Below, in pieces: positions 9,066 through 18,212 of a DNA stretch of 64,000 bases (positions are counted from its first letter, which is position 1; the number at the start of each line of letters is the position of its first letter). The DNA lies in assembly GCF_028583545.1 (NCBI RefSeq), contig NZ_CP087106.1, positions 3,332,501 to 3,396,500 of the forward strand, written 5' to 3'. Source of the DNA: Methylobacterium sp. NMS14P (GTDB lineage: Bacteria; Pseudomonadota; Alphaproteobacteria; Rhizobiales; Beijerinckiaceae). The position numbers and the translations under genes were made by a program. The notes under the pieces are model-generated. The model had not been told where the DNA came from, searched no databases, and worked only from the letters and a program-made list of their open reading frames with translations.

Positions 9066-9532
9066 CAGGCGGCCTGCGGTGCCGTCGAGCGGGTCAGCAG
9101 CGCGTAGAGCGCGCCGGCGTCCCGGGCGGCGCGGATATGCGCGAGCATGCCCGGCTCACGGAGGATTCGGGCGACCTGCGCGAGCGCCTTCAGGTGGTCG
9201 GCGCCGGCGCCCTCGGGCGCGAGCAGCAGGAAGGCGATGTCCACGGGCTGACCGTCCAGGGCCTCGAAATCCACCGGGCGGTCGAAGCGCGCGAACAGCC
9301 CGAACAGACGGTCCAGGCCGGGCAGCTTACCGTGCGGGATCGCCACCCCGTCGCCGATGCCGGTCGATCCGAGCCGCTCGCGCTGGAGAAGGGTGCCGAA
9401 GACGGGACGCTCGCCGAGGGCGGGCAGACGCCGCGCCGCCTGCGCGGCGAGATCCTGCAGCACCTGCTTCTTGGCGCGGGCGCGCAGGGCCGGCACGACC
9501 GACTCGGGGTCGAGGAATTCCAGAACTGGCAT
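9065..9532 (-). CDS. ptsN: Nitrogen-PTS EIIA protein (PtsN)
   Basis: A 155-residue EIIA-Ntr protein. The phosphorylated histidine is His67 in GDGVAIPHGKLPGL, the family's active-site block. The flanking VDIAFLLLAPEGAGADHLKAL is also conserved. It is the terminal phosphoacceptor of the nitrogen phosphotransferase system and usually modulates K+ transport, nitrogen and carbon regulators rather than sugar uptake. It follows hpf on the same strand (144 bp gap), as in the rpoN-hpf-ptsN cluster of many proteobacteria. Here rpoN is not adjacent; opgG lies upstream in the opposite direction. Confidence 0.94.
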   Translation of the reverse strand: MPVLEFLDPESVVPALRARAKKQVLQDLAAQAARRLPALGERPVFGTLLQRERLGSTGIGDGVAIPHGKLPGLDRLFGLFARFDRPVDFEALDGQPVDIAFLLLAPEGAGADHLKALAQVARILREPGMLAHIRAARDAGALYALLTRSTAPQAA

Positions 9533-9676
9533 CGAACGACCGTTGCCCCGTCGCCCGCTCGCGAGGAAGCGGGCCTCGTCGCAGGGGCATCGACGACCGT
9601 TCCGGCCGCGCCCCCGCTTGATTCAATCGGCGGGGAAACCGGCCGGTTCCGGCTCCGTTCCTCCCGACCCGCAGCG

Positions 9677-10270
9677 TCACTCGGTGGCGTTCGGCGGGTC
9701 CACCCATCCGATCGCTCCGTCGCTCCGCCGATATACGACGTTGACGCGGCCGGTGCCAGCGTGGACGAACACAACCACTGGGGATCCCGTCATATCGAGG
9801 GCCGTCACCGCCTCGCCGATGGTGCGGCGCTGGAGGGTCTTGGTGCTCTCGGCGACGATCGGCGGGTGGGCGTCGCCCTCGGCGTCCTCGTCCTCCTCCA
9901 CCTCGGGGGCCGCGAACACCGCGTAGGCGGCCTCGACCGCCGCGGCGTCGCCTGGGCCGGTGGCGTGCTGCTTCAGCTTGTGCTTGTAGCGCCGCAGCCG
10001 GGTCTCGAGGCGCTCGGCGGTCTGCTCGAAGCTCGACCGCGCGTCGTGCGCGAACCCGTTCGCCTCGATCGTCAGCCCGGAGACGAGGTGCAGCACGCAA
10101 TCCGTCCGGAACGCGGTGCCGTCGCGCCGGAGCGTGACGTGGCCGTTGCAGGAATCGTGCATGTGCGAGTCGAGATACTTGGCCTGGATCGCGGACATCC
10201 GTTCCTCGACGCGGCCGCGCAGACTCTCGCCGAGATCCACGCCGTGGCCAGTCACTCGCAACGATCCCAT
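9677..10270 (-). CDS. hpf: Ribosome hibernation promoting factor, long form
   Basis: A 197-residue long-form HPF. The N-terminal domain (LRVTGHGVDLGESLRGRVEE through LVSGLTIEANG) is the ribosome-binding S30AE domain. A linker rich in Glu/Asp follows near residues 125-135. The C-terminal dimerisation domain (VVFVHAGTGRVNVVYRRSDG) is present. Long HPF dimerises 70S ribosomes into inactive 100S particles in stationary phase or starvation. It is divergent from opgG across 167 bp, and ptsN is downstream. Confidence 0.94.
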   Translation of the reverse strand: MGSLRVTGHGVDLGESLRGRVEERMSAIQAKYLDSHMHDSCNGHVTLRRDGTAFRTDCVLHLVSGLTIEANGFAHDARSSFEQTAERLETRLRRYKHKLKQHATGPGDAAAVEAAYAVFAAPEVEEDEDAEGDAHPPIVAESTKTLQRRTIGEAVTALDMTGSPVVVFVHAGTGRVNVVYRRSDGAIGWVDPPNATE

Positions 10271-10437
10271 GCTGCCTCCCCCGTTCTGATGCAGTCAGCC
10301 GAATTAGAGAGCCGGCTCGGGTTAAGTCAACGGAGCCCCTTGCGGTTCAAGCAGTTGCTTAACCTTGGGTTCAGCCGGCCTGTCCGTATACACGGGGCCT
10401 CCCGCACCGGGACCCGCGACGCGAGACCACCGCCTGC

Positions 10438-12006
10438 ATGACGATCGACCCCGGATTCTCCGCCACCGCGACACGCCGCGCCGTCCTGGGCGGCGCGCTC
10501 GGTGCTGCCGCGGGACTGCTTCCGGTGGCCGCGCGGGCGGCCGACCCGGAGAAGGCCCCGGCCGTGCCCGGCCGCGGCGAGGCGTTCGAGGCGAACACGC
10601 TGACCGACCTCGCCCGCGCCCGGGCCGCCGCCCCCTACGCCGCGCCGAAGACAGGCGACGTGCCGGCCGTTCTCAAGAACCTCTCCCGCGAGGCCTACGA
10701 GGCCATCCGACCCGCCGAGGGCCGCGCGGTCTGGGCCGACCGGAACGCCGGCTACGTCCTGGAGCCGCTGCTGCGCGGCTCGATCTTCGAGACGCCGGTG
10801 TCGCTGTTCGTCGTGGAGAACGGCCTCGTGCAGCCGGTCGGGTACGACAAGTCCGCCATCGCGGCGCTGGGTCTCGACCTGCCCGACCTGACCGCCGACA
10901 CCGCCTTCTCGGGCTTCCGCCTGCGCGCCCGGTTCGACGGCGCCGACGGGCTGTCGAACTTCGCCCTGTTCCAGGGCGCCTCGTTCTTCCGCCTCGTCGC
11001 GGAGGGCCAGGATTTCGGCATCAACGCCCGGGCGCTCGCGCTGCGGCCGGCCGATTCCCGCGGCGAGGAGTTCCCGCTCTTCCGGGCCCTGTTCATCGAG
11101 ACGGCGCAAGCGGGTCAGCCGGTGGTCGTCCACGCCCTCGCGGAGTCGGAATCCGCGACCGCGGCATTCAGGATCACGCTGACCCCGGGCCGCGACGTCT
11201 CCACGGCGCAGATCGACGGAACGGTCTTCGCCCGCACCGAGCTGGACCATATCGGGCTCGGCGGTATGCAGGGCAGCTACCTGTTCGGCGCCCTCGACCG
11301 GAACCGCGTGGACGATCTGCGCGCCGCGGCCTTCTCGGTGGAGGGGCTGGCGATCCACAACGGCTACGGTGAGCCGATCTGGCGCCCCGTCCACAATCCC
11401 GAGGCGCTGCAGGTCTCGGCCTTCGTGGATCGCGGGCCCAAGGGCTTCGGCCTGATGCAGCGCGCCCGCGCCTACGACGATTTCGAGGATGACCGCCGCC
11501 ACTGGGAGCAGCGCCCGTCCCTCTGGCTCGAGCCGCTCGACGACTGGAACGAGGGCGCGGTCACGCTGCTGGAGATCCCGAGCGATTCCGAGCTGAACGA
11601 GAACGTGTTCGCCTACTGGCGGCCCAAGGCGAAGCTGGCGAAGGGCGCGGAGATGCGCTTCCAGTGCCGGCAGCACTGGTCCAAGGGCTGGCCGGACCCT
11701 CTGCCGCCGGAGATCGCCCGGGTGCGCGACAGCCGCTGCGGCCACGGCAGCACCGGCAATCGCCGGCTCTTCGCGGTCGATTTCGAGGGCGACGCGCTGT
11801 TCCAGCCCGGCGACATCGACGTCGACCTCGGGGCCTCGGCCGGGACGATCACGCGCCAGGAACGGTTTCGGTACCCCGATCGTAAGACCCTGCGCATCCT
11901 GTTCGAACTCGATCCGGGGAGCGAGCGCGCGAGCGAGCTGCGCCTCGCGCTCCGGCGCGGTCAGGCCCGCGCCAGCGAGACGTGGCTGTTTCGCTGGACA
12001 CCCTGA
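10438..12006 (+). CDS. opgG: Periplasmic glucan biosynthesis protein OpgG/MdoG
   Basis: A 522-residue protein with a twin-arginine-like leader (TRRAVLGGALGAAAGLLPVAARA). The mature part matches the MdoG fold: LVEN-like LFVVENGLVQPVGYD, an FSGFRLRA segment, LDHIGLGGMQGSYLFG, and the block IHNGYGEPIWRPVHNP that lines the catalytic cleft. OpgG acts in the periplasm on the beta-glucan backbone made by OpgH, producing osmoregulated periplasmic glucans. The Tat-type leader resembles OpgD more than E. coli OpgG. opgH follows after about 50 bp. Confidence 0.94.
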   Translation: MTIDPGFSATATRRAVLGGALGAAAGLLPVAARAADPEKAPAVPGRGEAFEANTLTDLARARAAAPYAAPKTGDVPAVLKNLSREAYEAIRPAEGRAVWADRNAGYVLEPLLRGSIFETPVSLFVVENGLVQPVGYDKSAIAALGLDLPDLTADTAFSGFRLRARFDGADGLSNFALFQGASFFRLVAEGQDFGINARALALRPADSRGEEFPLFRALFIETAQAGQPVVVHALAESESATAAFRITLTPGRDVSTAQIDGTVFARTELDHIGLGGMQGSYLFGALDRNRVDDLRAAAFSVEGLAIHNGYGEPIWRPVHNPEALQVSAFVDRGPKGFGLMQRARAYDDFEDDRRHWEQRPSLWLEPLDDWNEGAVTLLEIPSDSELNENVFAYWRPKAKLAKGAEMRFQCRQHWSKGWPDPLPPEIARVRDSRCGHGSTGNRRLFAVDFEGDALFQPGDIDVDLGASAGTITRQERFRYPDRKTLRILFELDPGSERASELRLALRRGQARASETWLFRWTP

Positions 12007-12058
12007 CGCCCATCCCGACAGCTGAGGACCGGCCTCCCCCGTGCGATTGGACGAGACC

Positions 12059-14218
12059 ATGACCCTGCCGCCAGCGACGGATTTCGGGTCCGGGCGCGTG
12101 ACCGCGACCGGCGGCGGCCACCACCTGCCGCCCGAAGCGCCCCTCGCCATGCCGGTCCAGGATCTGGCGCGCTGGGATCCGGGTCTCGGGCACCGGCCGG
12201 CGCGCCGGGTCCGGACGCCGTGGCCTGAGCGAATCCTGGTGTTCGGCGGCGCCCTGGCCCTGACAGCCTTCGGCGGCTGGCAGATGGTCGAGACCGTGTC
12301 GGTCTCCGGCAGCCCGACCGCGCTCCAGCTCGTGCTCGTCGTCCTGTTCTGCCTGACCTTCTCGTGGATCGCGCTCGCCTTCACCAGCGCGGTGCTCGGG
12401 TTCGGGACGCTGCTGCGCCGCCCCCGGCCGACGCCGAACCCGAAGGCGCTGCGCACGCGGACCGCGGTCCTGATGCCCGTCTACAACGAGGCCACGGCCC
12501 GCACCTTCGCGGGGATCGAGGCCATGCGCGAGGCGGTCGAGGCGACCGGGCTCGGGGACCATTTCGACTGGTTCGTCCTGTCGGACTCCACCCAGCCCGA
12601 TGCCTGGATCGCCGAGGAGCGGGCCTATCTCGACCTGCGCGGTCGGCTCGGTCCCGCGGCCCGGCTCTACTACCGGCACCGGCCGAAGAACCATCACCGC
12701 AAGGCCGGCAACATCGGCGACTTCGTCACCCGATGGGGCGGCCGCTACGACCACATGCTCGTGCTGGACGCCGACAGCCTGATGAGCGGATCGGCGGTCG
12801 TGGCGCTCGCCGCCGCCATGGAGGCGGACCCGGATGCCGGCATCATCCAGACGCTGCCGCTGATCATCAACCGCAACACCCTGTTCGCCCGGCTCCAGCA
12901 ATTCGCGGCCCGGATCTACGGCCCGGTGATCGCGGCCGGCCTCGCCGCGTGGTCCGGTCGGGACGGCAATTACTGGGGTCACAACGCGATCATCCGGACC
13001 CGCGCCTTCGCGGATTCCTGCGGCCTGCCGGACCTGCCCGGGAAGCCGCCCTTCGGCGGACACATCCTGTCCCACGACTTCGTCGAGGCGGCCCTGATCC
13101 GCCGCGCGGGCTGGGCGGTCTACATGCTCCATCGCCTGCCGGGCTCATACGAGGAGAGCCCGCCGTCGCTGATCGACGTGGCGGTGCGCGACCGGCGCTG
13201 GGCGCAGGGCAATCTCCAGCACGCGCGCGTCATCGGCGCCGCCGGGCTGCATCCCGCCACCCGGCAGCACTTCGCCACCGGCATCGCCGGCTACCTCGCC
13301 TCGCCGCTGTGGCTGCTGCAGCTGGTGGTCGGTATCCTGCTGGTGCTCCAGACGGCCACGGAGCGGCCCGACTATTTCGGCGGCGCCGGTTTCTCGCCGG
13401 TCTTCCCGCGCTTCGATCCGGTCCGCGCGCTCCAGCTGTTCGGCCTCACCATGGCGGTCCTGCTGGCGCCCAAGTTCCTCGGCCTGATCCTGGCCCTGCT
13501 GGACGGCCCGGTGCGGCGCGCCTGCGGGGGCGCCGGGCGCCTCGTCCTGTCGAGCCTCGTCGAGATCCTGCTGTCGGCCCTCGTGGCGCCGGTGGCGATG
13601 GTGATCCAGTCGGGGTCCGTGATGGGCATCCTGATCGGTCGGGACACGGGGTGGAACCCGCAGCGGCGGGACGACGGCTCGATCCCGCTGCGCGACATCG
13701 TCGTCCGCCATCGCTGGCACACGCTGTTGGGGTTGGTGGCGGGCGTCGCCGCCTTCGCGATCGCCACCTCGCTGTTCCTCTGGATGAGCCCGACGATCCT
13801 GGGTCTGGTGCTGGCGATCCCGATCTCCTGGGCGAGCGGTCAGCTCGGGCTCGGCTTGGCGCTCAAGCGCCGCCTGCTCCTCGCCACGCCGGAAGAGGCC
13901 GCGCCGCCGGAGATCGCCGTCCGCGCCGCCTCCCTCGCGGCCCGGAACGCGGAGCGCGGGTTCGACGACGCCGATTCTCTCGCGGCCCTCCACGCCGACC
14001 CCGACCTCGCGCGCGCGCACAGCGAGATGCTTCCTCTGGGACGCCGGCGACCCCGGGGCGCGATCGACCCGGACCGGACGCTGGCCACCGCGAAGATTTG
14101 CGAGGCCGAGACCGTCGCGGAGGCGCGGGCTTGGCTCTCGCCGAAGGAGCGGATGGCGCTTCTGCACGATCGCGCGCTCGTCGACCGCCTCGTCCGCCTC
14201 GACGAGAGCGGACGCTGA
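12059..14218 (+). CDS. opgH: Glucans biosynthesis glucosyltransferase OpgH/MdoH
   Basis: About 719 residues. Two N-terminal transmembrane helices precede a GT2 domain, and several more helices follow it (LASPLWLLQLVVGILLVL onward). Catalytic features seen are AVLMPVYNEATARTF, the DxD motif LVLDADSLMSG, the aspartate in SHDFVEAALIRRAGW, and RDRRWAQGNLQHARV, the OpgH version of QxxRW. It polymerises beta-1,2-glucose from UDP-glucose across the inner membrane. The open frame starts at GTG 12041. ATG 12059 has GGACGAG just upstream and was preferred. The C-terminal tail of about 100 residues is cytoplasmic and charged. Confidence 0.94.
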   Translation: MTLPPATDFGSGRVTATGGGHHLPPEAPLAMPVQDLARWDPGLGHRPARRVRTPWPERILVFGGALALTAFGGWQMVETVSVSGSPTALQLVLVVLFCLTFSWIALAFTSAVLGFGTLLRRPRPTPNPKALRTRTAVLMPVYNEATARTFAGIEAMREAVEATGLGDHFDWFVLSDSTQPDAWIAEERAYLDLRGRLGPAARLYYRHRPKNHHRKAGNIGDFVTRWGGRYDHMLVLDADSLMSGSAVVALAAAMEADPDAGIIQTLPLIINRNTLFARLQQFAARIYGPVIAAGLAAWSGRDGNYWGHNAIIRTRAFADSCGLPDLPGKPPFGGHILSHDFVEAALIRRAGWAVYMLHRLPGSYEESPPSLIDVAVRDRRWAQGNLQHARVIGAAGLHPATRQHFATGIAGYLASPLWLLQLVVGILLVLQTATERPDYFGGAGFSPVFPRFDPVRALQLFGLTMAVLLAPKFLGLILALLDGPVRRACGGAGRLVLSSLVEILLSALVAPVAMVIQSGSVMGILIGRDTGWNPQRRDDGSIPLRDIVVRHRWHTLLGLVAGVAAFAIATSLFLWMSPTILGLVLAIPISWASGQLGLGLALKRRLLLATPEEAAPPEIAVRAASLAARNAERGFDDADSLAALHADPDLARAHSEMLPLGRRRPRGAIDPDRTLATAKICEAETVAEARAWLSPKERMALLHDRALVDRLVRLDESGR

Positions 14219-14611
14219 TCGCGGTTCGGCACTCGGCCGAAATCGTTCCCGATCGTGTCGCGACGGTTCGCAGAGACGGCGCGTCCGGTCTCGGCGGCCG
14301 CGCCAGGCGCCTCTTCCGAGGGAGCCCGGTCCTGCCCGAGATCGTCCCTGGGAAGTCCGGCTCGGGTGGAGAGGGGATCCGCGCCGCGTCCGGCACGGGC
14401 TCGCGGATCGCCCCCGCCACAACCGGGTCGGCAACGGTTCCAGGCGGCTGCGCGTCCGCGCGGCGTGCCTCGGGAGCGCTCAGCGCCGCTCGCAGAGACG
14501 TGTCATACCGCCCAGACCGATGCGCCCGCTCAGCCCTCAGGCGGGACCGAACCGTGAGAAGTGATTAACCTTTCGGATCCTAGACTCGACCATCGTCACT
14601 CGGATCCGGTC
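14219..14611. other. Intergenic region without a convincing gene
   Basis: About 390 bp after opgH. Frames that stay open here give Arg/Pro/Ser-rich translations with no family resemblance and no good ribosome site. The last 50 bases are AT-richer (GTGATTAACC near 14560) and probably hold the promoter of the small membrane protein that follows. I see no strong terminator hairpin. Confidence 0.4.
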
Positions 14612-14779
14612 ATGACCCTGCTGTTCGTGTTCCTGCTCCTGCCGCTCGCGGTGGCCATCGTCCTGGCCCGCGGCGAACCGATCCGCACCATCAGCTGCCT
14701 CGGCGCGATGGGCGTGGGCTGCGTCATCGCCTGCACGAGCGTGGTCAGCCTCGTGCGCCACCGTATCCGGACGACCTGA
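14612..14779 (+). CDS. Small two-helix membrane protein, unknown
   Basis: A 55-residue protein made almost entirely of two hydrophobic helices (LLFVFLLLPLAVAIVLA and LGAMGVGCVIACTSVVSLV) separated by a charged turn, with a basic C-terminus. No family is recognised. The frame is open from GTG at 14561, but the added leader is polar and unlike a membrane protein, so ATG 14612 was chosen. The weak ribosome site and short length keep confidence moderate. Confidence 0.5.
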   Translation: MTLLFVFLLLPLAVAIVLARGEPIRTISCLGAMGVGCVIACTSVVSLVRHRIRTT

Positions 14780-14802
14780 CACCGGACCGGCGAGCGGCGC
14801 CG

Positions 14803-15003
14803 TCAGAGGAAACCGACCTGACGCGGGCCGCCGCCGAGGCTCCGCCCGGCGCGGGCGACGAGCTGGGAGAAGGCCAGGGCCGCCGCCATCGCCTGGGCGC
14901 GTGACGGGAAGCTGCGCCGCGATTCGAGGACGGGCTCGTCAGTCTCGTTGACGAGAACCCAGGACCAGAGCGACCGGCTACGCTCTCGAATCTCGAATTG
15001 CAC
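14803..15003 (-). CDS. Small DUF1508-like protein
   Basis: A 66-residue protein. It begins QFEIRERSRSLWSWVLVNET and continues with FPSRAQAMAAALAFSQLVARAG, a beta-sheet then helix pattern reminiscent of the DUF1508/YegP fold. The start is GTG at 15003, chosen because GGGAGG lies six bases upstream; the longer frame from 15087 adds an Arg-rich leader without a ribosome site. Function is unknown. Convergent with the small membrane protein. Confidence 0.6.
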   Translation of the reverse strand: MQFEIRERSRSLWSWVLVNETDEPVLESRRSFPSRAQAMAAALAFSQLVARAGRSLGGGPRQVGFL

Positions 15004-15430
15004 GGGCGCCTCCCTTTGCGGGACATGCGAAGCGGAAGATTTGCATCGACGGGTGACATCCCGATGACGTCGCGTTGCGATCGTCAAGGCGTGCTGCCCG
15101 GTCGGCCCATCGCGCTAAGACTGTGATCCGCGCGGACATGTCGTCTGACGAGTGATGGTCCAGTCTTGTGCCAGCTATCTATCGCGATCTGATCTCTGAA
15201 GGCCGTTGCGAATCCCGTGCCATGGAAGGCCGCCAGCCGGCCAGCTATCCCCAGGAACTGCGCTGTCCAGGCGAGACCGGGTTCGGCATCCCGTCGCCTG
15301 ACACCGCACCGCGACGGCGACGCGCGGACTTGACTGGATTGTCTGGATCTCGATGCTCTGACCCGTTGCGGGCGGGGGCGAGGGCATTCTGGCGGCAGCA
15401 CCTGTTGGCGCTGCGAGGCGGATCGACGTG
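15004..15430. other. Intergenic region, no convincing gene
   Basis: About 425 bp between the divergent DUF1508-like gene and the next plus-strand gene. Frames that stay open here look like antisense of tex or random Arg/Pro-rich peptides. A ten-base direct repeat, GCCAGCTATC, occurs at 15170 and 15240. Otherwise I see nothing specific. Confidence 0.35.
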
Positions 15431-15667
15431 ATGGCGAATCACAGCAGAGTCCCGAACGAACGGTCGCGCCGCATCCTCGGCGATCTGGCCGAGACTCTCG
15501 GATGTTCGGTCGACGTCTTCTTCGATCCGAGCCAGAACGACGACCTCTCGATGACCGAAGAGCTGTTGAACCTGTGGTTCTCGATCGAGGATCCAGCTGC
15601 CCGGCACCGCATCCTGGACTGTGCCCGGGCCGTGAGGGCGGAGACGGAGGCGCAGCCGCGCGCCTGA
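15431..15667 (+). CDS. Small protein resembling an XRE-regulator tail without HTH (paralogue 1)
   Basis: A 78-residue protein. The segment RRILGDLAETLGCSVDVFF looks like the last helix of an XRE-type helix-turn-helix plus the usual 'fixed Phe' end. The rest (MTEELLNLWFSIEDPAARHRILDCARAV) resembles the C-terminal dimerisation helices of rhizobial XRE regulators, but the DNA-recognition helices are missing. It is clearly paralogous to the protein at 23189-23419. ATG 15431 lies inside GTGATG; GTG 15428 is the alternative. tex starts 76 bp downstream and could share its transcript. Confidence 0.6.
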   Translation: MANHSRVPNERSRRILGDLAETLGCSVDVFFDPSQNDDLSMTEELLNLWFSIEDPAARHRILDCARAVRAETEAQPRA

Positions 15668-15743
15668 CCGGCGCCTTGTTTCCGACGGCTTGGCGCTCCA
15701 CGCAGGCAGCCCGTCCGTCGCCGCGACCCCAGCCGGAGAATCC

Positions 15744-18062
15744 ATGAAAGCCGTGAACGCTCTGATCGCCGAAGAACTCGGTGTCGGGGAGGCGCAGGTT
15801 GCCGCCGCCGTCGCGCTCCTCGACGGCGGCTCGACCGTGCCGTTCATCGCGCGCTACCGGAAGGAGAGTACGGGCGGCCTCGACGACACGCATCTGCGCA
15901 GGCTCGAGGAGCGGCTGTCCTACCTGCGCGATCTCAACGAGCGGCGCGCCGCGATCGTCGCGAGCATCACCGCCCAGGGCAGGATGTCCCCGCCTCTGGC
16001 TGCGGCCCTCGACGCCGCCGACACCAAGGCGCGGCTGGAGGACCTGTACCTGCCCTTCCGGCCCAAGCGGCGCTCGAAGGCGCAATCCGCCCGCGAAGCC
16101 GGCCTCGAACCGCTGGCCCAGGCCCTGCTGAGCCGGCCCGACCGCGCGCCCGAGGCGGTCGCGACCGACTACGTGTCGGACGCGCGCGGCGTGCCGGACA
16201 TCGAGGCCGCGCTGGAGGGCGCCCGTGCCATCCTGATCGAACGCTTCGCCGAGGATGCCGACCTCGTCGGGCGCCTGCGGGCTGATTACTGGCGAACCGG
16301 CCAGCTCGTCTCGCAGGTGCGCAAGGGCAAGGCAAACGAGGGGGCGAAGTTCTCGGACTACTTCGACTGGAGCGAGCGGCTGGAGCGCATGCCCTCGCAC
16401 CGGATCCTGGCGATCTTCCGGGGCGAACGGGAAGAGGTGCTCGACGTCGGCTTCGCCGCGGAGGGCGAGGAGTCGGCGCCGGGCCTTCCCGGGCCGTTCG
16501 AGACGGCGATCTGCCGCCGCTTCGAGATCGCGTCGCGCGGCCGTGCGGGCGATGCCTGGCTCCTCGAGACGGTCCGCACGGCGTGGCGCACGAAGATCCG
16601 GACCGGGATCAAGCAGGACCTGCGCGGCCGCCTGTTCGAGCGGGCGGAGGACGAGGCCGTGACGGTCTTCGCCGGGAACCTGAAGGACCTGCTCCTGGCC
16701 GCCCCGGCGGGCGGGCGGGCGACGATGGGGCTCGATCCGGGCTACCGGAACGGCGTGAAGGTCGCGGTCGCGGATCGAACCGGGCGGGTCGTCGCGGTGG
16801 AGACCACCTATCCGCACGAGCCGCAGCGGCGCTGGCGCGAGACCGTCGCGACGCTCGGCCGGCTGTGCCGGCAGCACGGCGTGGAGCTTCTGGCCGTCGG
16901 CAACGGCACCGCGTCCCGCGAGACCGAGCGCCTCGCCGCAGAGATCATCGCGGCCAACCCGGACCTGCCGCTGGCGAAGGTCATGGTCTCCGAGGCCGGC
17001 GCCTCGGTCTACTCGGCCTCCGAGATCGCCGCCAAGGAATTGCCCGACCTCGACGTGTCCCATCGCGGCGCCGCGTCGATCGCCCGCCGTCTCCAGGATC
17101 CCCTGGCGGAACTGGTCAAGATCGATCCCAAGTCGATCGGCGTCGGGCAGTACCAGCACGACGTCAGCGAGGCGAAGCTGTCGCGGTCGCTCTCGGCGGT
17201 GGTGGAGGACGCGGTCAACGCCGTCGGCGTGGACGTCAACACGGCCTCCCCGGCCCTGCTGGCGCAGGTCTCCGGCTTCGGCGGCGCGATGGCGGCGCGG
17301 ATCGTCGCTCACCGCGACGCCCAGGGCCCGTTCCGGACGCGCGCGGCGCTCAAGAAGGTCCCGGGGCTCGGCCCGAAGACCTTCGAGCTGGCCGCCGGTT
17401 TCCTCCGGATCCATGGCGGCGACGACCCGCTGGACGGGTCGGGCGTCCACCCGGAAGCCTACCCGGTAGTCCGCCGCATCCTCCGGGCGACCAAGAGCGA
17501 CATCCACGTCCTGCTCGGCAACGGCGCCCTCCTCGGCCGCCTGGCGCCGGAGCCGTTCGTCGACGCGCGCTTCGGCCTGCCGACCGTGCGCGACATCATC
17601 GCCGAGCTCGAGAAGCCGGGGCGGGACCCGCGGCCGGAGTTCAAGACGGCGCGCTTCCAGGAGGGCGTCGAGACGATCGGGGACCTGAAGCCCGGCATGC
17701 AGCTGGAGGGCGTCGTCACCAACGTCGCGGCCTTCGGGGCCTTCGTGGATATCGGCGTCCATCAGGACGGGCTCGTCCACATCTCGGCGATGGCCCGCCG
17801 GCGGATCGCGTCGCCCACCGAGGTGGTGCGGATCGGCGAGGTCGTCCGGGTGCTGGTGCTCAACGTCGACGCCCCGCGCAAGCGCATCGCGCTGTCGATG
17901 CGGCTCGACGATCCCGTCGAGCCGGGCCAGCCGGCCCGGCGGACGGGCGAGCCCAAGCAGGACGCGCCGCGCAGCCGACCGGGCCCGAGTGCGGATCCCG
18001 CGCCGGGCGGGGCGCTGGCCGAGGCGCTCCGGCGCGCGGGCGCGGCGCCGCGGCGCAACTGA
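15744..18062 (+). CDS. tex: Transcription accessory / RNA-binding protein Tex
   Basis: A 772-residue Tex protein. N-terminal helices (VPFIARYRKESTGGLDD) and the LEDLYLPFRPKRRSKAQ motif come first. A YqgF/RuvX-like nuclease fold (MGLDPGYRNGVKVAV) and tandem helix-hairpin-helix (NTASPALLAQVSGFGGAMAA and LKKVPGLGPKTFELAAGF) follow. The S1 domain near residues 650-720 reads GVVTNVAAFGAFVDIGVHQD. The C-terminal tail is Pro/Gly/Arg-rich. Tex binds RNA and affects transcription and stress tolerance. ATG 15744 has GGAG upstream. Full length for the family. Confidence 0.95.
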   Translation: MKAVNALIAEELGVGEAQVAAAVALLDGGSTVPFIARYRKESTGGLDDTHLRRLEERLSYLRDLNERRAAIVASITAQGRMSPPLAAALDAADTKARLEDLYLPFRPKRRSKAQSAREAGLEPLAQALLSRPDRAPEAVATDYVSDARGVPDIEAALEGARAILIERFAEDADLVGRLRADYWRTGQLVSQVRKGKANEGAKFSDYFDWSERLERMPSHRILAIFRGEREEVLDVGFAAEGEESAPGLPGPFETAICRRFEIASRGRAGDAWLLETVRTAWRTKIRTGIKQDLRGRLFERAEDEAVTVFAGNLKDLLLAAPAGGRATMGLDPGYRNGVKVAVADRTGRVVAVETTYPHEPQRRWRETVATLGRLCRQHGVELLAVGNGTASRETERLAAEIIAANPDLPLAKVMVSEAGASVYSASEIAAKELPDLDVSHRGAASIARRLQDPLAELVKIDPKSIGVGQYQHDVSEAKLSRSLSAVVEDAVNAVGVDVNTASPALLAQVSGFGGAMAARIVAHRDAQGPFRTRAALKKVPGLGPKTFELAAGFLRIHGGDDPLDGSGVHPEAYPVVRRILRATKSDIHVLLGNGALLGRLAPEPFVDARFGLPTVRDIIAELEKPGRDPRPEFKTARFQEGVETIGDLKPGMQLEGVVTNVAAFGAFVDIGVHQDGLVHISAMARRRIASPTEVVRIGEVVRVLVLNVDAPRKRIALSMRLDDPVEPGQPARRTGEPKQDAPRSRPGPSADPAPGGALAEALRRAGAAPRRN

Positions 18063-18093
18063 TCGACGCTGCGCGTTCCGACCGCCAACATGG

Positions 18094-18108
18094 TTAGCGC
18101 TTCGTAAA
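18094..18108. promoter_or_regulatory. CtrA-like near-consensus site
   Basis: TTAG-CGCTTCG-TAAA followed by CC resembles TTAA-N7-TTAA at six of eight positions. It lies about 105 bp before the ATP-grasp gene, in a short AT-richer stretch. It is weak alone and is listed because similar sequences recur in front of other genes in this window. Confidence 0.2.
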
Positions 18109-18212
18109 CCTCCGTGCGGTCAGAGTGCGGGCGTCGTGCCGCGGAGCGCGATTCGAAACACCTGATCGCGGTTCCGGGATCGCTGCGGCGGCCCCGCGGC
18201 TCGGAGGCTCTG

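Noticed and set aside
10327..12456. Long minus frame opposite opgG and opgH
   Set aside because: Antisense shadow without recognisable domain; both sense genes are well supported.
14255..14557. Plus frame after opgH
   Set aside because: Pro/Arg/Ser-rich, no ribosome site, no domain.
15084..17780. Long 898-codon minus frame across tex
   Set aside because: Antisense of tex in GC-rich DNA; tex has full family motifs while this frame has none.
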